A stretch of 64,000 nt of DNA, from NCBI GenBank assembly GCA_948099385.1, contig CANUEZ040000168.1, positions 11,504,001-11,568,000 on the forward strand. The letters run 5' to 3'. This document shows positions 32,346 to 42,870 of the stretch, one piece after another; positions within the stretch are counted from its first letter, which is position 1; each line of letters starts with the position of its first letter. Source of the stretch: Fasciola hepatica (lineage: Eukaryota > Platyhelminthes > Trematoda > Plagiorchiida > Fasciolidae). A program made the position numbers and the translations under genes. Below the pieces are notes generated by a model. That model worked only from the letters and a program-made list of their open reading frames with translations, ran no database searches and was not told where the DNA came from.

Positions 32346-32548
32346 GACCTGTAGATACCCCACGATAGGATTTGTCATACATCCTCTGGATCTATCATAT
32401 AAATTTGCCTTTTGGGTTCTTAGTCTGTCTCAGCTGCTTCCTTGTGACCTGTAAAATACCACTGTGGGATTTGTCATATATCCCCCAGACCTACTAGGCA
32501 AACACTCCATTCAAGGTTCTTCGTGTTGCCCAGCCGCCTTCTTGCGTG
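32346..32548 (+). repeat. Tandem duplication, 100-bp period, two copies
   Basis: GACCTGTAGATACC at 32346 recurs as GACCTGTAAAATACC at 32446. GGATTTGTCATA and a CTTGTGACC/CTTGCGTGG end occur in each copy. The copies are imperfect, perhaps 75-80 percent alike. Confidence 0.65.
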
Positions 32549-33769
32549 GCCCTCAGACCATAGTACAAGTGCACATTCACGGCTTTAGTAACCCCTAAAG
32601 ATAAGACTTCCCGGTGAACGGCCGACTCGGTAATCAATAACTTTGCCTAGTAGGGTAAACCCAGTTAGCCCTCACGAACACCGAATCACAATACCAACGA
32701 CTCCTCATTTCACTTAGACCATTGTGCCTCATTTCCAACCTCCGTACTCTTATTTGTTATTTTATCACGCTAACCCTCAGCTAGAACATCTCCCAGACTG
32801 CGGTCCTCCCGTTTTCAATTCCAGAACCCTCCGGCCATCACGTTGCCTGGCTAAAATATATCGTGCAGACAGTTTATCATTTTCTATGCCCGTCTACAAC
32901 CGCACCAAGCACTGACTACCGCGAATACGATCTAGCCACCGGGTTTCACACACGATAAGTCCTGGTATTACTTCATATGCCCTTCTGAGGCTTACTGAGG
33001 AATTCTCACTACATGACCCTCCCGATGTCGAAGCCACCGTGCAAGGACTCCTGATTAAACAGTGATCGGTCCAGATTCGGCGATGCCCGCCTCCTTCCCA
33101 GGACGAAACAGCGAACAAAAACCGCAGCCAACCCTCGCACAAAAATCCCAACATGGACACAGAAAAGCCACAAAAGCTCAACAAAATGATGTATTCGCCC
33201 ATTTAAAAGCGTAACATGGTCTATAAAAGGTTTCAGCGCTGCTTGTAGCTCAGTGTTGCGGAATAACCTATTAATTGCCTCGTGAATTTTTGTTGTATAT
33301 TCTCATCTCCATGAAGTCTGCGTTACACCGCGTAGCTTTCTCGCTGTTATCGGTATAGTTTTTATTAAGCTATCTAGGATAATCCCTAAAACTATAGCTC
33401 TAAGGTCTGTTGTCCGACCCAGAAAAAATCAAGTGATTTTTTCTGAACATTAGTACCTGGGACCACCCGGTGGTAACAGATACACACAAAAGTGATCATT
33501 GAACTGCTCTTAGGGTCGGAGCTAAGTGAAACATCAGTCTCAGTGAAACCACACTAGCAGACTCTAAGACACCACTCAGGGAATCACCTTAGTAAAGAGA
33601 CTAAAGCCGTCTTGACTTGCGTAATACATCCGGAAACTTTCAAACAGCACCATCCGCAGAAACTGCTTGCAGTTTTTAGCTGAACAACTGATACATAATT
33701 AGTTCCGCTGATACTGACCCCCCGTGGCTAATACTTTCTTCCCCACCTAAGGCTCACATATATTGGCCA
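32549..33769. other. 1.2 kb without a recognised gene
   Basis: No motif or long frame was recognised. It may include the 5' leader of B3. Confidence 0.5.
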
Positions 33770-33867
33770 TACTCTACACTTAATCCTTTGCTTCCGTATA
33801 GCTCTCTTACCCCCGCATATTGCCACATCTCATCCGATTGGCCATCCACATCCTTACCACCATAGAT

Positions 33868-35583
33868 ATGCCTACATCTCCTCCCAACCGACCCAAAATC
33901 ACTGCCAGCAACCGCCGTCGCAAGACTGCTAAACTGCAAAGCTCACTGAATAACTGCTCAGTCTCTCTGGTAGATATACTTGGACATGCTAATAGACAAA
34001 CTACGGAAATGAGCAAAAATCTGAGCAGTCTTTCCTCTCGCATCGACTCCGCTGATCAAATTATCGGTCAACTGATGCCTATAGCATTCTTGCTTGATCC
34101 AGCCGCACACCATACCCCAACCGATCTACTACTGGCCACGAAGTTTGCGGACACAATTGCCTCGGAAATCTCCAGACGGATAAAAAAGGCAAACAATGCG
34201 GTTGTGTTTAACATTCCAGACCGAATACCTCTCTCAGCTGCCAAAAATATGATCTTAAGCGCTTGCAACCTTGACTCACAACTGTGCCACTGTATTAGAC
34301 TCCGCAAAACCTCCCTACGCACCACCTGTCCACTGCTGTTCCACTTTACAAATGAAGTTGTCGCCAAGATTTTTATCAGCCGGCAAGCGTTAGTCGTAGC
34401 CAAAACCGGCTTCAAGTGCGCCAAGATATTTCCTGACAAGACCCCACTGCAAAGAGAGGTGCACAAGAGTCACGCCCAGAACAGTAACCCCGGTGTTAGC
34501 GCAACCAACAATCCACCCCAAAACTCCGGGGCGCCTATCACTGGCCATCACCCGATGTTGCCATCTATTGCAGATTACAATGCAACCGTAGATTTAGACA
34601 GTACGCTAATTTCCTCACCCAATGAGCCACCTGGCAAACGCCCCAATATCCAGAATAGCCCAAGCAAATCTCCAGACTGGAACAAGCGCCCCAACGTCCA
34701 CAAAACTGATGAAGGTTCCTCCAACTCATCCACCCGCGAGCTCATGTACTCCACAAGTCTAGATGACCCCATTCCTTCTACTAGCTCCATGTCGGGTTAT
34801 TTAACCATACCTAAAAATCACTGCACCATCAACCCACCTCCGTCTACACCCATGCATGCTGTTACCTCTGGCATTCTTGATAACTCAACCAGGCCCCTAA
34901 GCCCACCATCTGCACCCACCCATTTGCAACCAAAATGTGTCTGGTTACCACCTAGGCTACCACCGCTAATTAGCCCATCAGTGCAGATTGACCCACAGAA
35001 GTTAACACCTCGTCACCAAAAGAACAAGGCCCATCAACGTAACGCACATGCAAACCATAAGGTAATGACTCAGTCACGTGAAATTTTACCAGCCAATTGT
35101 GCGGCTGTGAATCCTAGTTTTCCATCTCGGCTAACTGCCTTTTCATTTCCACCCTACTTGTACCCACCTTATCCCCCCCATTCACCGCTCCATTACATTA
35201 CTATCCGCCACACCAACTACTCTATACCTCTACCGCTACCCAGTCACTCCCTGGGAACCATTTCCTGGTTTCACCTAGCTCCCCTCTCCCACAAGACCCA
35301 TCCTCGTCTCTTGGCCCAGTACTGCCATCCATCCGTGGCCGCTTTTTTCCTGCCGGCCCCCTTCGAGAATATTCCCCGCATTCAAACTACTCTCCCAAAC
35401 AGCACCTCCCCATCCCTCACCCCTCACACTATCCCCCTCCAGGCTTCAACTCATCCAATCCGTGGAACAACTGAGGTCCTCCCCCCATCCTTGCCCTATT
35501 CTTCACTGGAATTACCACCCTCATCACCACCACGAACCCCCCACCATATCCACCACTACCGAGGCCTGTATCATCTCTCTTAG
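33868..35583 (+). CDS. LINE B3 ORF1 protein (coiled coil + RRM-like)
   Basis: The frame is open from ATG 33820; the second ATG at 33868 (MPTSPPNRPK) better matches the start position in B2 and is preferred, giving 571 residues. Basic N-terminus; coiled coil (MSKNLSSLSSRIDSADQII); RRM-like domain with NNAVVFNIPDRI, CPLLFHFTNEVVAKIFI and DKTPLQREV; then about 350 residues rich in Pro, Ser and Thr. The protein is expected to bind element RNA and accompany it in a ribonucleoprotein particle. Its end overlaps the open ORF2 frame by about 110 bp. Same family as the B1 and B2 ORF1, and without their breaks. Confidence 0.8.
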   Translation: MPTSPPNRPKITASNRRRKTAKLQSSLNNCSVSLVDILGHANRQTTEMSKNLSSLSSRIDSADQIIGQLMPIAFLLDPAAHHTPTDLLLATKFADTIASEISRRIKKANNAVVFNIPDRIPLSAAKNMILSACNLDSQLCHCIRLRKTSLRTTCPLLFHFTNEVVAKIFISRQALVVAKTGFKCAKIFPDKTPLQREVHKSHAQNSNPGVSATNNPPQNSGAPITGHHPMLPSIADYNATVDLDSTLISSPNEPPGKRPNIQNSPSKSPDWNKRPNVHKTDEGSSNSSTRELMYSTSLDDPIPSTSSMSGYLTIPKNHCTINPPPSTPMHAVTSGILDNSTRPLSPPSAPTHLQPKCVWLPPRLPPLISPSVQIDPQKLTPRHQKNKAHQRNAHANHKVMTQSREILPANCAAVNPSFPSRLTAFSFPPYLYPPYPPHSPLHYITIRHTNYSIPLPLPSHSLGTISWFHLAPLSHKTHPRLLAQYCHPSVAAFFLPAPFENIPRIQTTLPNSTSPSLTPHTIPLQASTHPIRGTTEVLPPSLPYSSLELPPSSPPRTPHHIHHYRGLYHLS

Positions 35584-38396
35584 TCATACTTGTAAGTGCC
35601 CGTTCATTACTGCACAAAACTAAAGCCATCCGCAGCATCGCTGAGCCCTCCGACTTTGATATTATTATTGTAACTGAAACATGGCTAACAGATTCCGTCC
35701 CGTCAGATCGAGTCTTTCTAGTTGGCTACCAGATGTTCCGAAGGAATAGGCCTTGTCGTGGGGGAGGCTGTCTAATTTATGTCAAAAACACTCTGCTGGC
35801 CATTCCACTGTCACACACAACTCTGGACGCCATTCAGGATTCACTGTGGTTAACAATTCCCTTACTTAATTCCTATCTTCATATTGGTTGCATCTATAGG
35901 CCACCTGATTCCAACGCTATGGATCTTACCAAGATTATTGACGCTTTCAACTATCTTTCATTGCTGCCCTGTTCCTCCAAACTCATAGCGGGGGGCTTCA
36001 ATGCACCGAGAATTTGTTGGAACACTCTATCCGCCCCAAACAACTTACTAGATTTTATGTCATGCATCCGCGTTGGGCGCTGGATCCAACACGTAACAGT
36101 CCCAACCAGAGGTAACAACATCCTTGATTTGTTGTTTACTATTGGTTTATCAGATGTTTCAGCCAGTACGCTCGACCTCTTTCCAGGAAGCGACCACAGA
36201 ATGGTGTCCTGCACCTTCGTGGTTCCGCAATCTTTTGACAAATCCCACCCACCCAATCATTACTCTTCAGCAGTCAACTGGGTCAATCTTATCTGCACGC
36301 TTCGATCGCTAGACTGGGACGACTTTTTCCTGCAAAGCGGCCCACAGCTGGCTGCTAATTTACTATATTCTAACCTATCATACTTGCTGTCCAAAATCAC
36401 TACTACTCGTATCACATCAAACCGAGTCCGTAGTTCAATCCTGAGCCGAATGCAAAACAAGTATCTGAAGCTCCAGAAGGTGTATCAAACCAATAATGAC
36501 TTATCGTCATTCTTGCAGCTCCAACGTCTCTCGGTAGCAATCAGAATGAAGACTGATGATATGCTCAAAAAACAAGAAGTATCTGCCTTGCAATGCCATG
36601 ATACTTCCTCAAAGTTGGCATACCTAATGAAGAATAGAAATCAGAGCAAACCAATAAGTATCCCCTCTCTAATCTTAGAAATTAACGACCGCATTACCTC
36701 ACCTCCAGCGATAGCTGAGGCGCTTAACTCCTACTTTGCTTCATCCATGACTACGGACCCCCTTACTTTACCCCCGTGCATAGACCCTGTCACCGAGCAC
36801 TTACTCTCTGATTTAGAATTTACTCTAAAAGAGGTGACCAACCAGCTTACCCGTGTCCAGAAGTCCTCACACCTTGGCCATGATGGTGTTCCGCCGACAC
36901 TTCTACGTCTTGGAGGAACTGATGTCGCAGCCTTACTATTGAAGGTCTACAATCTATCCATCAAGTTTGGCATATTTCCCTCACAGTGGAAGACTGCGGT
37001 CATCATCCCAATCCATAAGAAGGGACCAACACATGACCCCTCAAATTACCGCCCTATCAACCACACTCCAATTGCTTCTAGGTTGATGGAACGCCTCATC
37101 AAACAGCGGATGTCCGACTTCCTGTTGTCCCATAACATCATCCATAGTGGGCAGCATGGCTTCCTAAAATCACGTTCATGCACCACCTGTCAGTACGACT
37201 TTTTTAACCTCATAACGGCGGCCGCCGACAACGCTAAATCTATCATCATCATATACCTTGATATGACAAAGGCTTTCGACCGCGTCCCTCACGCTTTGTT
37301 ACTAACCAAACTCAAAGCTCATGGCTTTCCCGGTTCGCTGTTATCTTGGTTAACATCTTATTTATCGGACCGTTCACAAGTGGTTTCCATTGATGGGTGT
37401 TTCTCACAACCTGCTCCAGTCACCAGTGGAGTTATACAAGGCAGTGTACTCGGTCCTTTACTATTTCTCATCTACGTAAACGACATATTTCCCACCTTGC
37501 ACCATGGTACCCCATTCCTTTTCGCTGATGACGTTAAGATTGTCTATGAGTTTCCTCGTCAAAACCTCAACATCATGCTGGATGATATCTCTAGTGACCT
37601 AAAGCGACTCGGGGATTGGTGCAATTCATGGAATATGGACTTTTCGACCTCGAAGAGCTGCTACACAACATTCAGATGTCAAGTGACCCCCGGAACCCTG
37701 CTTATCCACGACCTACCCATTTCGTACAGCCCTTTAGTTCGAGACCTTGGTCTCCATTATTCTTGTAGCTTTAGGTTTTTTGAGTGTGTTCCACTCCAGA
37801 TTGCAAAGACCAGAAGAACCACTGGTCTCATCTCCAGAACTTTTCGGCTAAATGATTGCAAACTGCTCACTTACAAGTCTCACGCCAGGCCTCTCCTTGA
37901 ATACTGTCTCATTATCTTCACCAACATGACAAAATCCGACCGCATTTCTCTGGAGTCCGTGCAACGCCAATTCACCAAACAATTAGTAGGCTTTTCCTCC
38001 AGTCTGTGTTACAAGGATCGATGCATCCTATTCAATCTTGACCCTCTATGGTTGCGTCGCATGAAGCTCAATTTGTGCTTCCTGTTTAAGCTGTACCACG
38101 GTACGGCCTTTTCGTGTACCGAACCCATTCGTCTCACTCCCTCCACGAATTATGCTCTACGCCATCGGTCATTGCAGCTCTCTATTCCTAGATCAAAACT
38201 AGCGTTAAGATCTAACTTTTTCCTTATAAAATACTCAAAGTTATGGAATAAAATCCCGCTAAACATCCGCGAGAGTCTCTCAATTTCCCAGTTCAGAGGC
38301 TCGCTGGATCAGTTCTTGACTGTTCCCAATGTGATCCTTCTCACCGGCCTGACCGTCACCGAAGAGGTGGCCTACGAAAACGGGTTTCATTACTAG
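35475..38396 (+). CDS. LINE B3 ORF2 (endonuclease-reverse transcriptase), no ATG before the endonuclease
   Basis: The frame is open from 35475 (after TGA 35472) to TAG 38396, but the first ATG is at 35733, inside the endonuclease and after the catalytic IVTETWL box (about 35668). Endonuclease: GGGCLIYVKNTL, IGCIYRPPDS, IAGGFNAP (usual GDFN with Asp to Gly), LDLLFTIGL, GSDHRMV. RT: LGHDGVPP, NYRPINHTP, YLDMTKAFDRVPH, VTSGVIQGSVLGPLLF, FLFADDVKIVYEF, all catalytic residues present. C-terminus: RPLLEYCLI, LWNKIPLNIRE, ending AYENGFHY. RT looks functional; the endonuclease probably is not. Translation could depend on readthrough, a shift from ORF1, or a non-ATG start; or the start was lost. Confidence 0.85.
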   Translation, partial: GPPPILALFFTGITTLITTTNPPPYPPLPRPVSSLLVILVSARSLLHKTKAIRSIAEPSDFDIIIVTETWLTDSVPSDRVFLVGYQMFRRNRPCRGGGCLIYVKNTLLAIPLSHTTLDAIQDSLWLTIPLLNSYLHIGCIYRPPDSNAMDLTKIIDAFNYLSLLPCSSKLIAGGFNAPRICWNTLSAPNNLLDFMSCIRVGRWIQHVTVPTRGNNILDLLFTIGLSDVSASTLDLFPGSDHRMVSCTFVVPQSFDKSHPPNHYSSAVNWVNLICTLRSLDWDDFFLQSGPQLAANLLYSNLSYLLSKITTTRITSNRVRSSILSRMQNKYLKLQKVYQTNNDLSSFLQLQRLSVAIRMKTDDMLKKQEVSALQCHDTSSKLAYLMKNRNQSKPISIPSLILEINDRITSPPAIAEALNSYFASSMTTDPLTLPPCIDPVTEHLLSDLEFTLKEVTNQLTRVQKSSHLGHDGVPPTLLRLGGTDVAALLLKVYNLSIKFGIFPSQWKTAVIIPIHKKGPTHDPSNYRPINHTPIASRLMERLIKQRMSDFLLSHNIIHSGQHGFLKSRSCTTCQYDFFNLITAAADNAKSIIIIYLDMTKAFDRVPHALLLTKLKAHGFPGSLLSWLTSYLSDRSQVVSIDGCFSQPAPVTSGVIQGSVLGPLLFLIYVNDIFPTLHHGTPFLFADDVKIVYEFPRQNLNIMLDDISSDLKRLGDWCNSWNMDFSTSKSCYTTFRCQVTPGTLLIHDLPISYSPLVRDLGLHYSCSFRFFECVPLQIAKTRRTTGLISRTFRLNDCKLLTYKSHARPLLEYCLIIFTNMTKSDRISLESVQRQFTKQLVGFSSSLCYKDRCILFNLDPLWLRRMKLNLCFLFKLYHGTAFSCTEPIRLTPSTNYALRHRSLQLSIPRSKLALRSNFFLIKYSKLWNKIPLNIRESLSISQFRGSLDQFLTVPNVILLTGLTVTEEVAYENGFHY

Positions 38397-39830
38397 GATT
38401 ACTGCACTAGAACTTTCATTTCTCACCCGATGACAAACGCCGGGGCAACTATTCTCTTTTACGTTATATTGCTTACAATCTATACTACTGTAGCCACAGT
38501 TTTCTGACTTTTATAACTATACCTAGTTTAATGCTTGCCGGTTCTCCTAATTTTAGACAATGTTCGTGTTCTATTGCCAACCAGTCCAAGTTTCTTAGTC
38601 TTAGATGTCTCCACAGCAAATAAGTACGTGGCTTCGGACCCTAGGACACTGAGTTCCGCCGTCTACCACTTTACTCGATCCCTTCACTCCTCTCCCGTTC
38701 ATCTTGGCTACCACCACTCACCTGGGTTTTATGCCCGGCCTCAATTCGCCTTTCTTAATCACCTCATTCCAGAATCTATTATCCCAGAAGCCCACCTGCT
38801 AGTACTTACCTGGTGGCTTTTCCTCCCGTCTCACCTCTGTATCTACCATCCACCAACTACTATCATATTCTCTCTTATGTACCACACCATTTCCCATCAG
38901 CAGAGCTAAACTCATCTGCACCAGCTAGCCCGGAATGGACTCTGATGGTCTTAGGTATGGCCTGGCGCTGTATGAGACTGACACACGTATGCTAGCTTGT
39001 GCTTTACAACGTTCGTTGTCCTACTCCGTGTGTTGCATAATCCCATCCTGCATTTTCCCAGCCCATGCTAGCGAAACCCCTGATGTCAACGGCACCCATA
39101 CCATTGCGTCGTTGGAACGTGTGGAAAACAAACCACCCCCAGCAGTTGCGAAAAAAGACAAATACGCATAAAATTACGATCGGGTGGAGGGGCTATGGAA
39201 AGTTCCTATATGGGCTCAACCACCCCTCTGTTAGGAAACAAAAAAATAATAATAATAATAAAACTGAAAAAAGAGAACAGTGGAAACGAAAAAGACCTCG
39301 TGGGATCGATTCGATCTCCAAATACCACTGACATCGGGCTGTGAAGGAATTGGGCAACCTTCATCTATGGGAAAGTATCCCATCAGCTCAGACCTGATCC
39401 TGCGAAAGGGGAAACCCCACATCGCTCTTGTTCGCTCGACAAGCTTTGGTCTTCACGCTCGAGACTGACTGGGGTGACAGCGCACTGGACTCTCCACATA
39501 CGCTTTCCCACCCCCCGCTCTAAGTTTCAACCACCCCATACCCACCATAATCGCACCTAGCATGCACGTCAACGTCAAATGCAATCGCTACCACAGCCCT
39601 GACCTTCAACCCATTGCCCTGGACAGAGTATCGACGTACCTGACGAATAACGGCAACCTCGATGAAGCCCGGAAAAGGAAAAAAAGAGATAAGAACATAG
39701 TGGAAACCGGTCACCTTTTCCATCTATACCCCTCTATCTTCCGTCATCTTTTTTAGAAAGCGGTTTTCTCGATGTCCTAGCATCCAAGCCACGCTTAGGT
39801 TTACAACCCTACCTAACAGTAACCACTGCC
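38397..39830 (+). repeat. B3 3' non-coding region
   Basis: It follows the ORF2 stop and matches 31495-32330 from about 38950 on. It contains a short AAT run at 39245-39262. No hairpin/ATT terminus like that of B1 was found, so the real end is unclear. Confidence 0.6.
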
Positions 39831-40065
39831 TCCTGCCAACTACAACCACTACCGCAGCCTGCTCATAATTAAGTTAAATCTCTGAAATGCAGACGCAGCA
39901 GCCCACCGGGTTTACGCTATCTTGCTAGCCTGTAGTAGTACTTATCAACCCCCTGCAACCCCACGTTACTGAAGCTCTCTAATTAAAACCCAGATCAAAG
40001 TACGAAATGTAACACTGACAGTCCACATAAACCCATCCAGTTCTTTATTAATTGTCGCTATTTAT

Positions 40066-40302
40066 TATCATAACTAACAGCTTGAACCACGTCCAGACTG
40101 CTAACACCATTTATTTCAGGTTTGTCGTCGCCCACTCTCTCGGGCACCACTTTCGGTGACCAATGTCCACACTTTGACCTGTACCGACAGAGACCTTAAT
40201 GGCATCTTTTATACCAAACGGGATTGCAATCGGGCCACACGACCTAAAACACCCCCAAATGCTTACAAGCAGATTGATAGACGTCTCCTAACGCAACACC
40301 TC
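40066..40302 (+). repeat. S repeat copy S2, left part (interrupted by B4)
   Basis: It aligns with S1 7190-7420: TTATCATAAC, CACGTCCAGACTGC, TTTATTTCAGGTT and ACTTTGACC occur in order. It breaks off at 40302, where the ATT tail of B4 starts, and resumes at 44856. The stretch 39831-40065 holds nothing recognised. Confidence 0.65.
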
Positions 40303-40355
40303 TAATAATAATAATAATAATAATGGTTTATTTCGGAAGCGCCCGAAGCATGCCA
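40303..40355 (-). promoter_or_regulatory. 3' terminus of B4: hairpin, AATAAA, ATT tail
   Basis: On the minus strand it reads TTCGG-GCGCT-TCCGAA, AATAAACC, (ATT)7. It is the same architecture as the B1 end, with TGATCATGCACATGGCATGC upstream as in B1 (TGATTATGCACTTGGCAGGC). Confidence 0.75.
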
Positions 40356-42870
40356 TGTGCATGATCATGTAGATACAGGTGATGGAATGGACAGATATAA
40401 TTCATGGAAATATGGAGACTCTCATTAAAATATTGGGTAAAAAGGCACAGAAGGGTGAATAAGGTAGGATGAAAATAGTATAAACGTATGCACACCATAG
40501 AGATTGTGTGGAGTTTAAATGAGCTCAAGAGCGGATTTGAATGGACGCCCGGTGAATTTGAAATTCAAGGTCAGGTGGGCTGAATGGCTGGTCCCGGGCA
40601 ATTACATATGGAGGCAGACTGGTAAACATGAGAAAGGCTGGAAATCGGTATAAAGAATTGCAGTAGCGAGGAACGATGGAGAAAAAGGTGAGGTGCATTG
40701 CAGTGGATTAGATGACAATGAAGCATTGGTACTTTGCAGTGAATTGTCGGCGGACAGGACACAAAACTCACCGTAAAACAGGCAGCGAGCAATGCAGGAC
40801 GTAGAGGGGTGATCAGATGACAAAAACGATTTAGAAGGATTGGATACGGTAGATGTGAGGCACAGATGTAGAGTTGATGGATGCCTATGATGACGGTCGT
40901 TGGGATGATAGCAAGAGAAATGGCAGGTGAGGAACTGCAAGATGCAGAGTGCGTGCACATAGATATATATGCGTAAGTTTATATATATATGTAGATATAT
41001 TATATATATATATGTATAGGTATAAGAGAAGCAGGAGCAATAACAATGGGGTCTTGGAAAGAAATTATCAGTCATTAGGAGGAGTAGGTAGGGTAAGATC
41101 AAATGGTTGTAGAATTAACTTTGGAATATCGTGGTAGATTAACTTCATGACAAGTGCGCATGGCAGCTCAACGGAGAGAAATGTAGAATGCGGAAGCACA
41201 GAAGTGATGAAGACTGTGAGGAGCAGTTCATGGAAGAGTGAAGATGAAAGACAGGATCAAGGAAAACAGTTAGGAATGGGTCTAATTATTTGATCAGTGC
41301 AGGTGCGAGATGTAGTGACGGACCAGAGGAATCGGGTAGTGACAGGTCAGACGATTTGGAACTGTAAAAGAACACCGTGACGTAACGTTGTCATTACAAT
41401 GGTGGAACATGGAAAAGCGGACCACACTGAAAGGTACAGAAAAATGCCTGTAGCGAGCAATAAACGGATCAAAGGATGAAAGCAATGACCGAGGAGGCAC
41501 AGGTAAGAAATCACCAATCAGATCATTTTACTGCAGATGAAACACGAAGGAGGCGGACAAGGAAGCGGGAAGCCCCGAGATAAGTGGACCAGTAATAGAG
41601 TAAAAAGGCCACAAAAAACGAACGCGCAAAGGAGTTGGGGCAATGGAACTGGAGAGCTGAGTGCCGGCAGACAATTGAACAGGTGGATACTAATCAGGAC
41701 ACTGGAAAGAACCGCAGAGGAATCGCGGGGCCAAGTGAGGAAGATATGGTGGTGGTGATTAGATAATAAATACGACTGTAAAGGATGCGAAGTTTGGAGC
41801 GGCAAGTTCTAATATGCGGATTGGGCATGGGTGAGGGTGCGGTTGGTGCATCATGGCATGGGGCACGAGGAGGGATTAACAGGGCGACAGGTTTTAAGGA
41901 AGCTATCAATGGGCGTTCTGAGCGGAGGGTAACACCAAGCACATAGATGATAGAAGCCAGCAATGACGGCAGGTGGGAAAAGAGTTATTGGCGAGCGTCG
42001 ACAGAGAAGAGTGGTTAGGACGATAGTGACTTAAAGCAGTGAAAGTTGATGTAGAGAGAGGCAATAGGAGGGAGGACAAAACGGGAAGGTGTGCATACCG
42101 TGGTAGGGCGACAAAGACGGGAGGTGGAAACAGATGATAAGAGCTCTAGGTGAACAAGCTGTGGCGGAAAAACGATAAGGAGCATGCAATTTTCAACCGA
42201 CAGCATTGGATTCGGTAGTTCAAGAAAAGTTAGGGCGTGCCACCCGCAACCGGTGCTAGTGGGTGGGACTGGCCGTGCGCTGGGCACCCAACCTGAAAAA
42301 CACTTCGTGAAGTGAACGCAGGAGGTGTGATCCACCAGTCTAGTTGCGCTCGCACATCGTTGCAGACGGCCTGCACGCCCGATGTGCGCCGGCCATAGCG
42401 GTGGATCTGACCGCGCCCCGCACTGTTGGGAGTGGCACGAGTGATCATGGATAATTGTACAGGGGACAAAACGACCGCGATGGGGGTGCGTGAACCAGGA
42501 ACAATTGACCAAGCCGTGAGACCATGGACAGGAGAGCCAACGGAAACAGCAAGTGGTAGACGACCGTGTAGCAATATTATCCAGATGCACCTGCCAGGGA
42601 GATGGTAATTACGGTGCCCGAAGTGGTTGGCCGTCAGCGGGGATCACTGGAGAGGGAAAAGGGATAGAGAAGCGCAGTCTGGGTGTGCCCCAGCTGAGAA
42701 TCAACGGATACTGAGGAGAAAAAAAGTGAATATGATGGATAAGAGATGAACGTAGGTGAGCAATTAGGTTACCTTATGATGACAGGCGGTAGGATCGCTG
42801 TGGATCAGTGAAGGCAATGGCCTTAGTTCGCGGGGTGTACCTAGTGGCTTGTGACGCAGAGGTAGTAGAG
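40356..42870 (-). other. Long 3' UTR of B4
   Basis: C/T-rich in sense orientation, with no homologous ORF in the other B copies. It includes an AT simple repeat at 40960-41025 and a GC-rich patch at 42230-42570 that could be a further insertion. Much longer than the 440-bp UTR of B1. Confidence 0.5.
40960..41025. repeat. AT-rich simple repeat
   Basis: TATATATATG-type repeats within the 3' UTR of B4. Confidence 0.85.

Larger units (their letters stand above)
33770..39830 (+). mobile_element. LINE B3, nearly intact copy
   Basis: It has ORF1 (33868-35583), ORF2 (open 35475-38396) and a C/T-rich 3' region similar to B2. Both ORFs are free of stops. One endonuclease active-site residue is altered and ORF2 lacks an upstream ATG. 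The outer limits are estimated. Confidence 0.8.

Noticed and set aside
33225..33260. GCTTGTAGCTCAGTG, reminiscent of a tRNA A box
   Set aside because: No B box or cloverleaf could be built downstream.
42230..42574. GC-rich minus-strand frame of 114 codons in the B4 3' UTR
   Set aside because: No motif, no counterpart in other B copies; composition alone explains the open frame.
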